Source: Rutstroemia sp. NJR-2017a BVV2
Taxonomy: Eukaryota > Ascomycota > Leotiomycetes > Helotiales > Rutstroemiaceae
Direction: 5' to 3'
DNA length: 64,000 nucleotides
Assembly: GCA_002946415.1 (NCBI GenBank)
Contig: NJPS01000043.1
Coordinates: forward strand, 1 to 64,000
Part shown: in pieces, positions 33,201 to 43,857 of the stretch
Position numbering within the stretch: the first letter of the stretch is position 1
How the letters are laid out: the number at the start of each line of letters is the position of its first letter
The notes under the pieces: generated by a model
Seen by the model: the letters and a program-made list of their open reading frames with translations, nothing else
What the model was told of the DNA's origin: nothing
Databases searched by the model: none
Program-made: the position numbers and the translations under genes

Positions 33201-33417
33201 GCAGATCAGAGCGGAGCTTGGCTGGTTGGAGGAAGCGACCCAAGAGCGTCTTCTGTCTCTGAAGCAGACACTGGAAGCCCGTTGCCAGCAGCTCGATGAT
33301 GTCGATGCTCTATTACCCTATCTGCTTGCGGATGTCGATGCTTTGAGAATGCGCACGCACAAGGCTGGCTCCGGGCATGTCATGGTGAAGAAACGCAGGG
33401 CCTCTTCCTCAGGCTGA
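30282..33417 (+). CDS. Zinc-finger and coiled-coil protein, paralog A
   Basis: Four exons: 30282-30491, 30542-31006, 31054-31749 and 31831-33417, giving 985 residues. All junctions are phase 0. The N-terminal 70 residues are a compact acidic helical unit, followed by a disordered basic region. Exon 3 opens with LPDWLVTGMDALREKFPDD and a C-x2-C-x17-H-x5-H finger (Cys258, Cys261, His279, His285). The remaining 650 residues are almost continuous coiled coil. Two near-repeats occur in exon 4 (KYEEQFKPLILKFMVDQ and KYEESFKPMIAKFITDQ). The basic end VKKRRASSSG may be a nuclear signal. It is related to the gene at 40338-42088 in the finger block and in the intron position just before it. Function unknown; the build suggests a structural nuclear or cytoskeletal scaffold. 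Confidence 0.8.
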
Positions 33418-34209
33418 ATATTAGCGAATGTCCCTAGCTTACTTTGGATCGGACTGATGGAGCATGGCCTCATAATCATTTGGTGAACGACGGTACGATA
33501 GGGAGGGGCGACCTAGATCATGGATGTCCGGTGTGTTAAGATGTCGGATGAGTTGGGGCGGCGTTCATCCAACGAATCTGTTTAGCATAGATCGTTTATC
33601 AATACCCAGTGCCCATTGCCATTTTACTTAGTCAAGCACATTTTATCCACTTCTTGACTCGCGTCTATCGAGTGGCTAATATGGTTACAGCACCAACTAG
33701 TTTTAAGAACATCTAGATCGCACTTCACGGTTCATCATTGCGCATTCGTTTCCTGGCATTTTTGTTCACTGCTACTCGAGGCCATTGATCGGTAGCGCCA
33801 AGGTCGCAAAGTCTGGAATGGGACCAAGTGGTTGGCCACTCTTACTCGCTTTCCGCCTTGCTCTCTACCAATGGAGGTCCCCAATGGTACTATTGCGAAT
33901 CTTCCATAGTATACACATATCTGCTTCACATTGGTTGAGTCGCCCTGCTCATGGTTAATAATGTTACAACACAATTGGTCACTGTCTATCCACATGATCA
34001 AAGCAAGTCTTGCAACTTGCTCATCGCATTCCAAAATTCACTATCAACATTTCCTAGATTCTTGGTGGTTATATTTCAAATTTTATATTTATTGCTATTT
34101 CAAGCCACTGAGGGGCTGTGAAAGGGGGAAATCCATGCAGAGTTAGACAAAAAGGGAACTTAGTGTTAGGAGAGTGACCGACGACAGCTCATGGTCTGCC
34201 TTTCCAGCT
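33418..34209. other. Convergent intergenic region
   Basis: About 790 bp between converging genes. AT-rich near 34060-34110. No gene recognised. Confidence 0.5.
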
Positions 34210-34883
34210 TCATGTCCAGCCACAGAAATCACCGTCGGCATCAAACATTGGTGTTTTACTACTTCCGTCGATGTTGTTGCTGGGCGCTGTGTTATTTGAG
34301 GTACCAGAGTCGGCCGCGGAATTGTAATTCTGACTCACATTGATACTGCCATGAGCTATGCTTGTGGCATACTGAGAGAAATTTGGGAGGGGGTTGTTGG
34401 CTACAGCATCTGAAACCATATTCCCAGAATTTGACGCATTGTTTTTTTCTTGGGTTACCATGAGTAAGTGGAGTTCAAGTTCATCCAGAATCTTCCTCGT
34501 CGCGGCAGGATCATCTTGGAGTGCCTCACGGACTTTCAAATAGTTTCTGACCTGGTCCGGGTTTTGGATTCCATCCCTCACAGTTGCTCTATCATTTTTT
34601 CCTGGAAGTACGGGATTTATCGTCCCAATATTTCTCCAAGCACGTCCGGAGAGGCTTTTCGTCTCATTCCAGTTGAACCAGCGTCGTTCCGTCCAAGGAT
34701 AGTCTGCGAGATATACGCGGTCGTTTGGTAAGTGATATCTTCGCTCAATTTCCATCTCCAAACATATAGCCTCCCACGTTTCAGTGTCCTCGCGAATAGA
34801 AGCACTTATTTCACCACCGCTGTAAAGTTCAAAAAATAGTGTAAACTCAGCCCTGCATTCTTGTTCTTTTGAATATCATCCAT
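34210..34883 (-). CDS. Unrecognised paralog 1 of a tandem pair, 5' end unresolved
   Basis: The coding frame 34875-34210 contains the block CLEMEIERRYHLPNDRVYLA followed by DYPWTERRWF, matched in the gene at 35510-36382 by CLEMELERRYHV and YNPWTGRRWL. A second shared region is ILDELELHLLMVTQEKNN against LLDKLDERLTRMFFERASKN. The Asn/Ser-rich tail ends FCGWT. The shared frame runs upstream (EFTLFFELYSGGEISAS) to a TGA at 34878-34876 with no ATG. The nearest ATG after a TATA-like site (34883) is one base out of frame, so a one-base indel, a tiny intron or a start at the internal ATG 34755 must be invoked. It may be a decaying copy. No family recognised. Confidence 0.5.
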
Positions 34884-35509
34884 CTTGATAAATCTTCTCA
34901 CGGTCGTTTGAGGAAGGGCAATTACTTTGGATAACTCCAAACATATATAGAACCAAATACAACATTGTTTAACACTTGTTCACGGGCGATACATCATCTA
35001 ATCAAGAGTTGTCTAGCCCTTCATTCGGAATTTAGGCGTCACCGAAATCATTATTTGACATGGTTTGGAGAAACATACACAGTGAGCAACGGTCTCGCTC
35101 CTTGTCCAGGTTTCTTTCTCCTCGTCACTCATTCAAGAGGCCATGGACATTTAAAAACATCATACTAGACGTCCAATCTGGAACCAGGACTCAAATACAG
35201 TACAGCTACACCAAGGCATGGCGTCCGACTCGCGTAGCTGATCACTTCACACTTCCCTATAGCTCAAGGTTTGTTTTTCAGTGAAACAATCGTCATTTAT
35301 TCAATCACATAAACAAATCACATATATATTAGCATCGGAAAGTATTGAGAAAAAATGGTCTTTGTTTGGTCGGGTGGAATACCCCTCACTTGTTTCTTTC
35401 GCTTATAGTACTAGAAAATTCTTGGTAACTCCTCGAAAGCGGCTACTCGATCACCTCACCTGGTAGTATAGTTCGCCAGAAACAATTCTTAGTTGAGAAT
35501 CGTCGATTC
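34884..35509. other. Spacer between the tandem paralogs
   Basis: About 625 bp. It contains the TATA-like element of paralog 1 (34941-34950). Otherwise nothing recognised. Confidence 0.5.
34941..34950 (-). promoter_or_regulatory. TATA-like element of paralog 1
   Basis: Reads CTATATATGT on the minus strand, about 60 bp before the ATG at 34883. The same CTATATATG core precedes paralog 2. Confidence 0.45.
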
Positions 35510-36382
35510 CTAGCTCAAGGTGAGGAAATCCTCGAGGGTCCAACCAGAAGCAGATTCAACGGGGGCGCTACCGCCAGCCAGAGTATAAGACCAGTCCGGG
35601 ACGAGATGACCACTGAATGGATTCATTTCCAAGCTGGTAAAGCTACTCATTAGAGTATAGGCGAACTCTGGGTCGAGGAAATTGCTGCCATTTTCAATGC
35701 AATAAGCATTAGTAATGACACCATTGTTAGCCTTTAGATTGTAATCTGAGCTCGCAATGGGGAAATAGCCGAAATTCATCGCGGTGTTATTGTTGGTTGT
35801 GGCATTGTTGTACAAACACGCAGTGGTGTCAATGTTTGCCGTGGTAGTTGCTGCGGTGCGGTTGTTTGCTTTTGCACCAGTATTCTGCTGAGCAGCCAGG
35901 GCATTTTTCGAAGCTCTCTCAAAGAACATCCGCGTGAGACGCTCATCAAGCTTATCCAGAAGATTATCAGTGTCTGCTTCATTACCTCTAGCCCTATAAA
36001 GACTCCAGAAAAATCTTCTGAGTTCAGGTACGTCGGAGAACCCATCGTACACGGAGATTCTGGCTCTTGCTGGTGCAGACAGATCATCCGTTTCATGTAT
36101 GCCGAATTTCTTCGCCTCAAGCAATGCATCGAACATAGCTTTCGGCGTGAGCCAGCGTCTACCTGTCCAAGGATTATAACCAACATATTTAGGATTCTGC
36201 GTCTTTTTGTTTTCGTATCGTTTCACATGATACCTCCGCTCTAATTCCATCTCAAGACACATGACTTTCATTTTGTCTTCTTTTTCGAATTTGATCGGAG
36301 ATATTGCGTCGTAAGCTGCATCGATGTAGAGCATATACTGCCTCTGGTTCGTTACTTTGGGGTTAGGAACTATAGGTGGCAT
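35510..36382 (-). CDS. Unrecognised paralog 2 of a tandem pair
   Basis: A single exon. From the ATG opening MPPIVPNPKV it gives 290 residues; an ATG at 36478 would add 32. The conserved N-terminal block is QYMLYIDAAYDAI ... CLEMELERRYHV ... GYNPWTGRRWLTP, with a strikingly charged and aromatic pattern. A helical segment (LLDKLDERLTRMFFERASKN) follows, then an Asn/Thr/Ala-rich region and a C-terminal SGWTLEDFLTLS. The acidic-hydrophobic end and Asn-rich region resemble transcription activators, but no DNA-binding domain is recognised. A TATA box lies about 95 bp upstream of the chosen start. No function can be assigned. Confidence 0.65.
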   Translation of the reverse strand: MPPIVPNPKVTNQRQYMLYIDAAYDAISPIKFEKEDKMKVMCLEMELERRYHVKRYENKKTQNPKYVGYNPWTGRRWLTPKAMFDALLEAKKFGIHETDDLSAPARARISVYDGFSDVPELRRFFWSLYRARGNEADTDNLLDKLDERLTRMFFERASKNALAAQQNTGAKANNRTAATTTANIDTTACLYNNATTNNNTAMNFGYFPIASSDYNLKANNGVITNAYCIENGSNFLDPEFAYTLMSSFTSLEMNPFSGHLVPDWSYTLAGGSAPVESASGWTLEDFLTLS

Positions 36383-36751
36383 ACTTACTATCAAGCAACT
36401 GCTTCTTGGATGAATTTTGTTACTTTTGTTTAAGTGAGTTGAAGAGACATTTCCTTTGCCTTGAAGACGACTACGCATATATAGGGGCAACAGCCGCACT
36501 ATTCAAGTCTTGTTTGAAAACTGTGTCGCTAATCCAGTCGGATTAGAGTCTCCCACCAAGAAAGAATCATGAACAAAGCTTCTTTGTTTCCATCACTCAT
36601 CAAAGTCTTTGTTTACATAAGTCGCTCTTTATTGATAGCATTCATTGGTGCTAGTAATACCTGCACGTCACAGCTTGGCAATGGAATGTCGGCGAATGAA
36701 GTCAATTAATGTAAATGTATTCATAAAACTAGATAATCTAGGCCCATACGC
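36383..36751. other. Intergenic region
   Basis: About 370 bp between the 5' end of paralog 2 and the 3' end of the E/R/K-rich gene. It holds the TATA-like site and nothing else seen. Confidence 0.4.
36477..36484 (-). promoter_or_regulatory. TATA-like element of paralog 2
   Basis: Reads CTATATATG on the minus strand, about 95-100 bp upstream of the ATG at 36382, matching the core found before paralog 1. If used, it argues against a start at 36478. Confidence 0.45.
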
Positions 36752-39205
36752 TCAAACTCTCCTCCTCATAGGACCAGTAGGCAAACCTCCAATCTTCGGA
36801 CTACCCGGCAACCCAACCCCAGCTCTCGGTCCACTGGGCAAACCACCTCTAATCGATGGTCTCGGCCTAACAGTATCCTGTCTCGCCGGCCGTACGACTT
36901 CCACTGTCTTGGGTGGTGGTGGAGGAGCCCCTGATTTCTGCGCCGCCATCCCCGCGAACGCCTGCCTAATCTTCTCCTCTGCTTTTCGCATCTCCTCCTC
37001 TTTCGTCAATGGGCGGTCGTCGTCTTCAAGCTCTGCTTGTTCCTGTTGCATCCTCATTTTTTCTTCTCTCTCCATTCTGTTAATCCTCTCCATTTCCATC
37101 TGCGCATCCACTCGCTGCTGCTCGATAATCCATTTCTGTTCCTCTCGTCTTCTTATATCTTCTATTCTCTTTTCTTCTTCATACTGCTCTCTTTCCCTTC
37201 GCTCCAAATCGGCTCTTCTTTCTGCGTCTTCAAGTCGCTCTTGTTCTTCCATTTGTGCTCGTAGTCTTTCTCTCTTGTCTCTGGCTTCGGTCTCTCTTCT
37301 TTCTTCGTCAAGACGATCTTGTTCTTCTCTCTGTGATCTCATCCATTCTGCTCTCTCACGAGCCTCCCTTTCCCTCGTCTCGTCACGGAGTCTTTCTTGT
37401 TCAACATACCTCTCCTCCTCTTTCCTTTGCAGTTCTTCATATAGAGCGTCTTGGCGGCGTCTCTCTTCTTCGTATTTTGCTTGTTCGGCCACTCGTTCCT
37501 CCTCTTCTAATCTCTCCTCCTCGGCCAATCTCTCCTCTCTCGCAAGTCTCTCTTCTTCGTACCGTATGTTAGCCTCGTATGCCAACCGCTCTTCCTCTTC
37601 CAACCTTTCCTCTTCGGCCAGCCTCCTCTCCTCCTCAAACATTTCCTCTTCTTCGTATTTCTTAATTGCTTCGGCTGCCAGCCTTTCTTGCTCCAGCTCG
37701 AAAGCCTTGATTTGAGCCGTAAGCCTCTCAGCCTCTTCTCTTGCTTCTCTCTCTTCCTGCTCCCGCTTTTCTCTCTTGGCCCGTGCTGCCATATCTCTTT
37801 TCTCTTGTTCCATTCGTCTCTCTTCGTTCTCGGCCTCTTTTATCCTTTCTTCCTCTTCGTAGAACAATCGCATCTCTTCTGCCTCCCTAGCAATCTTTTC
37901 GTCCTCTTCCTCCATTTTCCTCTGTAGCTCCAACATTCCACTGCGTTGGTTTTCTATTTCTTCTCTTTCCAAGCGTATTTGCTCGGCTCGCTTTTCATAC
38001 TCGAGAAGTTTTCGTTCCGATTCTGCCTCTTGGGCTTGTTCAACGACTTGCGCCAATTTGGGGGCCGTTGCGAGTTTGGCCAGGTCCCTGAATGACCGCT
38101 TCGGTCGAGGTTGTGGTGGTGGTGGAAGGAACTCGGTAAGCGGGGTCTGAAGTTTGGGATATGCCATATTTTTGTTGTCGACTATCGGGGACTCTGCTGC
38201 AGTTGGAGTGACCATAGGTCGAACGGGCTCTTTCAGTTTCAGAGGATTCACAACTACTGGGACATATCTCTTCTGGGTGAGAAATATCTCATCTGTCTCA
38301 CCCAGCCCAGCCATGATATCATCCAAGGCGGAGATAGATGTCTTTGGATTTCTCTGATTCACCAATTTCTCTGTGGCTGGCTTCTCTGTCGATTTCTTGT
38401 TCTCAGTTTGTTTTAAAGAAACTGAAGCAAAATCGCCCAACCCAGCCATAATATCATCCAATGCAGAGATCGAAGCGCTGGGTTGACCTCGAACTTTTGG
38501 TCGCTGCGGTCGTTTGGATTTGCCAAATGGTACAGATGTATGAGTTGATGTACGTGTGGTTGTAGGTGTAGCCGCATTCATATTTTGCGTTGTTGACTGC
38601 GCTGGAGCAGAATAGTCTCGAATTGTTTCTTCGAGTAATTTTTCGTTAAGAGTCGATGTTGATATTTCGATGCCCACCATCACTTCCTGGGTAGGCAAGC
38701 TGTCCCGCTTACTTTCTTGAATTACTATATCCGCCAGGGTAAAAACGATAGCTGCTTCGGATTTGACCTCCTCAACAACCTCCGTTCTCTCCTGTGGCTC
38801 AACAGCGATCTCTTTTACCTCCTCAACGGCGACGGTTTTCAATTCCTCGGCAATCGTCTCGTCAACCTTTGTCTCCTTCGCGGTACCGTAGCCGAACATC
38901 TTCGCCATCCTCGCTCCTCGACTATTCGACCTCAGCATTGGCTTGGTGGTTCCTACTGCCGGTACCCCAATTCCCAAACTTCCAACACTTCCTAACTTCG
39001 CGTCGAAGAGCTTCTTCCCACCATCACCGGGACTGGCCGCAGCTCCGTCGCCCTCGGTGGAAATAGGATCGACGCTTTTGACATCTCCATTCAAGCTGAG
39101 GGGGAGGACCGTTATGGGAGTCGCAGTTATATCGGTGTCAGTAGATGTCGTTTCAGTTGGCTGTTTTTTAACATATGAAGAAAAGTATGATCCCCAGGTA
39201 GACAT
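36752..39205 (-). CDS. Long E/R/K-rich helical protein with a duplicated LDDIMAGLG motif
   Basis: 817 residues from the ATG opening MSTWGSYFSSYVKKQ. Residues 1-370 are low-complexity and mostly disordered, and contain the segment SISALDDIMAGLG twice (about 246-257 and 291-302). Residues about 375-770 are an uninterrupted E/R/K-rich helix with repeated EEERL(A/E) units, a likely single alpha-helix or coiled coil. The C-terminus is Pro- and Gly-rich (SGAPPPPPKTVEVVRP, SIRGGLPSGPRAGVGLPG). Proteins of this type often bridge actin or membrane structures, but no named domain is present. The frame is open 27 codons upstream without an ATG. The apparent plus-strand frame opposite the coil is an antisense artefact of GAG-rich codons. 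Confidence 0.8.
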   Translation of the reverse strand: MSTWGSYFSSYVKKQPTETTSTDTDITATPITVLPLSLNGDVKSVDPISTEGDGAAASPGDGGKKLFDAKLGSVGSLGIGVPAVGTTKPMLRSNSRGARMAKMFGYGTAKETKVDETIAEELKTVAVEEVKEIAVEPQERTEVVEEVKSEAAIVFTLADIVIQESKRDSLPTQEVMVGIEISTSTLNEKLLEETIRDYSAPAQSTTQNMNAATPTTTRTSTHTSVPFGKSKRPQRPKVRGQPSASISALDDIMAGLGDFASVSLKQTENKKSTEKPATEKLVNQRNPKTSISALDDIMAGLGETDEIFLTQKRYVPVVVNPLKLKEPVRPMVTPTAAESPIVDNKNMAYPKLQTPLTEFLPPPPQPRPKRSFRDLAKLATAPKLAQVVEQAQEAESERKLLEYEKRAEQIRLEREEIENQRSGMLELQRKMEEEDEKIAREAEEMRLFYEEEERIKEAENEERRMEQEKRDMAARAKREKREQEEREAREEAERLTAQIKAFELEQERLAAEAIKKYEEEEMFEEERRLAEEERLEEEERLAYEANIRYEEERLAREERLAEEERLEEEERVAEQAKYEEERRRQDALYEELQRKEEERYVEQERLRDETREREARERAEWMRSQREEQDRLDEERRETEARDKRERLRAQMEEQERLEDAERRADLERREREQYEEEKRIEDIRRREEQKWIIEQQRVDAQMEMERINRMEREEKMRMQQEQAELEDDDRPLTKEEEMRKAEEKIRQAFAGMAAQKSGAPPPPPKTVEVVRPARQDTVRPRPSIRGGLPSGPRAGVGLPGSPKIGGLPTGPMRRRV

Positions 39206-40337
39206 GATTGCCACTTGTGAAATATAAGCCCGCAGTCCTGTCAACGTAACTTGATTGTAATATTCCTGGGTGAGTTTTCGTGTCACATCAATACGAACGT
39301 CTCCTCTTGCCTCAAAACTCGTAACTTATATCACGCCGCCGGTAGCGACTTCCCATGCAGACAAATTAAAGTTTAAAAAGAAGAGTCGACTCTAATCTAG
39401 CAAACAAAGGAGAGAAATCCAACCTCTTAAAATACTGAATGACTTGGTGTGAGTCTCAACACCATTGTTTGGTGCTGAGACCTGCGACTCGGATGATACA
39501 CGGAACGTTTTGGGACGACGACATTGGCACACGACAAACCCCTAACACGTGACTTGGTGGGTTAAACTAGAAATGCTCAGGGGGTCCATGCGAAAATCTT
39601 GAGGTAAGCTTACCCATCATAGGTATCGTGTGAACGGGTGTATGCAGATTTGACAAGGACTTGTCGATCTGAAGATCGCGCGGGCGTTTTTTTCGATGTT
39701 TGCCAAGCAACAGCCATGTCACAAGATAGAATGAATCCAAGCACTTTATATCCATGATTGACGTAAGACCCCTTATGGCGGCTACTTGGACGCGACTTTA
39801 ACGTCGACCATCCATTTTAACGGCATCAGTCCTAGTTTTTCGGAAGTGTGCATGTTCAGAAATGTTGCGGTCATGTTGGTAGGATCCGAAATCAGTCCAT
39901 GCCATATGGTTCTAAGAGCGAGACAGCCTGGTGAAGAGCAAAGAGGAGATGCGAGATTATTTTCGTTGTTTTGGGCATTCTTGTCTCTTGCAATGCGGGC
40001 CCATGGGTAAGTGATGTAGATTCTCAGGTGCTGCCGAGTCCATGAGCAGCCCGCAGTCAATATCCGCAGCATAAACATAGATATACTCTCGTCATGTCTA
40101 CTAGTAGGAAGTCTTTTCCATAAACCGAGGAAGGATTTGCCTGAAATGCAGAATGACTGGGCGTCCTTCCAGGAATGTGAAATAGAGATCATTCTTAATA
40201 TATAGCAACAGTTACAAGACATATTAGTTTACAATTTGAGGGGTTCTTCCACTTCATATATACAAATAAAGGCACGGACAACTTGCCTGTTGCAACGATT
40301 TGACCAATACGTAGTCAAAAGGTTGGCTGGATCGGGT
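39206..40337. other. Gene-poor region
   Basis: About 1.13 kb of 5' flank of the E/R/K-rich gene and 3' flank of paralog B. Short frames on both strands overlap one another at 39782-40222 with no family features. Confidence 0.5.
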
Positions 40338-42088
40338 TCATGTGTTACGGGGTCGTCCCCTCGGTCTTCTCAGTGCTTCTGGACTCTCCGCTTGTGGTGG
40401 CATCGTCGTTGATACAAGAGGACTCGAATTTGGATCGTTTGTGCTCGAACTTGGGATATAACTGGCCATGTTGCTTTGTAGTTGTTGAACTAGAGCGGAA
40501 AGCGTTTCGAACTCGCTTCCTTTCTGCTGAATTGCTTGTTCCAGTAATTGTACCTTCGCCTGCAGGTCGGCATTGTTGGACTTAAGATCTGCAATATCGT
40601 CGTCCTTAAAGCGGTACTTCTCTTCTAAACTCTGAACTCGGTGTACCATGTCTCTGATTACGGCCTGGTGAGTATTCTCCACTTGTTGTTGATTCCGCAG
40701 TTTGATGTGGAGAGTATCAATTGTTCGTGCTTGATCTACACATTCCTGTTCGAGGCCCATGATACGGCTCTCCAAGTTTCTGATTCGCGTGACAGGAGTA
40801 ACTGTGTCGTCATGCGAAGGGCCAGCCGCGGGAGCTTCATGCATCGGCCGCGTAGCTGAGAAAGTTCCGTAATTAACCTCGTCTCCTGGGGCAGCTTCTG
40901 ACGCTATCGTGTGTACACTACCTTCCGGCTGATACCCGCGTACAGAAATCGTGCTCGGTGGAGCCACGTCTCTGGTTGGTTTGGGAGGCTTCTGAGGAGG
41001 GAAATACATTGAAGCTGAAGCGGGTTGGTGAGCTCCTGGGAAAGCGGCTGGCCCTCCTTTTCTTCGAACGACTTTCTTGGCGTTCTCGAGAGCTATTCTT
41101 CTTTGCTGCACTTCCGGCGTAATTATTGCCTGCCGTCCAGCCCCCTTCAACCTGTCCTCTACTCTCTGAGAATGGAGAGTTGCCTTGGCATGATATTCGA
41201 TGTTGGAAACATCACGATTCGCAAAGTGGACTTTGTAAAGTCTATGTGTACAGTCATGACACCGGATCAGAAGCGCATCGTTTATGTACACGACCTCATA
41301 AATGTCATCTGGATACTTTTTGCATAATTCTACGAGTCCTTCTGACAACCACGGTAGTTTTTCAAGCTGGCAGCGTTAGCGTATTTTGATCATTGGAGGG
41401 AGATGTCCTACCTCTTGCGCGACCTTTGCGCTGTTTGAAAGTATACTAGCCGCTTCAAAGTCGATTTTTGGCTTATTTGGACCACGGGTCCTTTTCTTTC
41501 GAGGGGGCTCCGCATTCATATCGGACGAATGGGATACCAATGCATTAGAGGTCGCATCCGTATTCATAGCAGCAGATGGTCCCTCGTCTCCGTCTTCCGA
41601 CGAACTTGCGTTAGAGTCTGCCTGACCATAATTGAATGCCTCAGGACGCAATACATCATCGCACAATCGGCCGGGTGCGCAGTACAGATGTTCACATCGT
41701 GGATCCAGAACGTAACATTGCTCTTCTGTTGCTGGTAGACCGATAGTTGCAGGTAATCGCTCAAAACGGGAGACCTCAATCAACATTTTCTCCTGGCTCC
41801 ATTTAGATAATGCTCAATTGAACAATCAGGCTGGACTCGACCGCGCCGTACCTCAATCATCTGGTCAATGACATCTCGTACAAATCCTTCCTTCTCCCCA
41901 AGCTGCTCTGGTGCAGGCGCGTCATTGGCACCGGCACTCCATATCCAATGCCGGTACGAGTAGGATGAAATGATAAGCTGGGGACACAAGCCATCTCCCG
42001 ATGTATTTGCGGGGTGACTCCGGATGGTGCTTGCAATGCATTTCGAAACTCTCTCAAACGCCTGGGGATTTATTGTATGTCGGGTCAT
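40338..42088 (-). CDS. Zinc-finger and coiled-coil protein, paralog B
   Basis: Three exons: 42088-41852, 41792-41412 and 41366-40338, giving 548 residues. Introns are 59 and 45 nt, both phase 0. Exon 2 ends in a basic PPRKKRTRGPNKPK stretch, a likely nuclear signal. Exon 3 opens with LPWLSEGLVELCKKYPDD and a C-x2-C-x19-H-x5-H finger (Cys242, Cys245, His265, His271). A coiled coil (about residues 400-510) and a C-terminal AT-hook-like RRPRGRPRNT follow. The finger block and the intron immediately before it match the gene at 30282-33417. The AT-hook and NLS point to a chromatin or nuclear role. No named family recognised. Confidence 0.8.
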
Positions 42089-42375
42089 ATCGCGGGTGAT
42101 GGAGTTCTTGATGAAATGATGATGCTGTCGATGTCGAATGAATGTTCCTTATTGCGGTTGCAGTGGGCCTGCTAAGTTCTAACGTGCTGTAGCGCGTTGT
42201 GGCGCAGCATTTCAGGTGTGGCTGATACGAAATCGGTTTATTTGGCAGGGAAAATCAACTTTCGAGTCTCGAACTTCACCAACGACGTTCGAGAATTCAA
42301 TTCTCCAATTTCTCACGGCTAATCTACCTGCTATAATTGGTATTTACGTCTACTTTAACCGTTCAAGGAAGTCGC

Positions 42376-43857
42376 TCAAGCCATCACAGCCTCCATCCAA
42401 GGATATACCGCTGAGTTCGCCATTGGATAACCCATGTGAAGTGCATTTGCAAAGAATCTGGAACTGTTAGTTTCTCATCTGCGTATATGACTATGGGTGG
42501 AACCTACCGAGCTTCTTTTGGGGTGCCGTGCTCGAAGAGCAACTGCGAATCCTCAATCGGCATCAGGCCATCATGAGTTCCCTGATTCTACCATTAGCAT
42601 GACTTTATACACCTTGCAGAAAAAGAGCTACGCACATTAATAAGGAGCAATCTTGTGGATGGTTTCTGGATGATCCCCGTTTCGAGCAAAGAGAACCTCT
42701 TCTGCGCGTTCTTCCTAAACTCGTCCACGGAGTCATATCCATGCTTCAACGCCATTGCAGGACCCAACCTGGAGATGTCAGCAGCTCTTCCAGATCACTC
42801 CTTGAATATTCGCTTACTGAAATGGATACTCATGTCCTTCGGCTTTCTCTAGCCAGTCTTTGCCGAAGAAGTAATGCACGCCAGCTCCTTGTGCCACAAC
42901 GCCGCGCAATCTATCCTTATGCGTGTGAGCTAATCTTACAGCATAGTATCCACCGGTACTCAACCCCCAAACAATCACGTGCTTCATGTCGAATCTTCCT
43001 TCCTTCTCCATCCAGTCGAGCACGCTGGTCCATAGCCTGTCAGGAGAGTCCGGATCACTAGGATCCGCCGGAGAGTCAGCTGTCCCTGGAATCTCAGCAA
43101 TAACACACCCCCAGCCACGGTTGATAAACTCGTCGCTACGAGTTGTGTTGTCCGGACGATATCCGTCGAGTCCGGTGAGGAGTAGCACTACTGGTACTTT
43201 CTGGTCTTCAGCATTGGCTGGATACCGTATGTACAATGGGATTTCGTCACGATCTTTCCCTTCCTTCGCGGTATATGGAATTGAAACATCCAGAAAGGGG
43301 CAGTCCCATTTGGAACTAGCTTTCATGTAGACGTTCTTCTGTGCTTCCCAAGCTTTCCACTTGCTCTGAGAACTTATCTTGGGAAAACTGCCGATATAAG
43401 GAAATCTGGCAATCCGGTAAAGACATGCTGCACGGAGATAAAGTTCCGAAGCCAATTCGCGGTTGTTAGATTCCATGGCCTCATCACCTTCCTTCGTGAG
43501 CTTTTCAGCGACTGGGAAGAATGCTTCGGTATAAGCATCGCCGTAGCCATCGTTGATGTCGTTCTGCAGATTGTCAACTGCTTGTCAGAATAGCGGTAAT
43601 CGCTTCTCTTACCTTGATCAGATGCTCGAATACTGGCTCAAAGTCTTCGTACTTGCCATCGTGGAAGGGATAGAGACTTTTCGTGCACTAATTGGTGTCA
43701 GAGGTTGAACTGCTTCAGAGAAAAGGGAGCTCACGGGAAACTTCCACTTCGTTTCCCACAGCGCTTTAGATCCCTCATGATGAGGAAGCTTTGCCTCGAA
43801 CTTCTCTCCCAAAGTCCACGTCCTCCCGTTGCCAAGCTCTGTCGTAGTTGGAGACAT
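42376..43857 (-). CDS. ayg1: Ayg1-type alpha/beta hydrolase (DHN-melanin polyketide shortening)
   Basis: Six exons: 43857-43735, 43687-43613, 43563-42818, 42768-42636, 42581-42508 and 42457-42376, giving 410 residues. The motifs [42 protein letters not shown] and [13 protein letters not shown] are characteristic of fungal Ayg1. The predicted triad is Ser268 (WGLSTGG), Asp363 (GTHDG) and His391 (ALHMGYP). Ayg1 cleaves the naphthopyrone or heptaketide YWA1 to tetrahydroxynaphthalene in melanin synthesis; Botrytis has the equivalent YGH1. No polyketide synthase or reductase is adjacent, so the pathway genes would be elsewhere, which is common outside clustered melanin loci. Two introns use weaker donors (GTGCGT and GTAGGT), yet all junctions keep frame. 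An Ayg1-like paralog acting on other polyketides is possible. Confidence 0.88.

Noticed and set aside
36645..37715. Long plus-strand open frame of 356 codons
   Set aside because: It lies antisense to the E/R/K-rich repeats and is Ser/Leu/Cys-rich because it mirrors GAG/GAA/CGT codons; no start context or domain.
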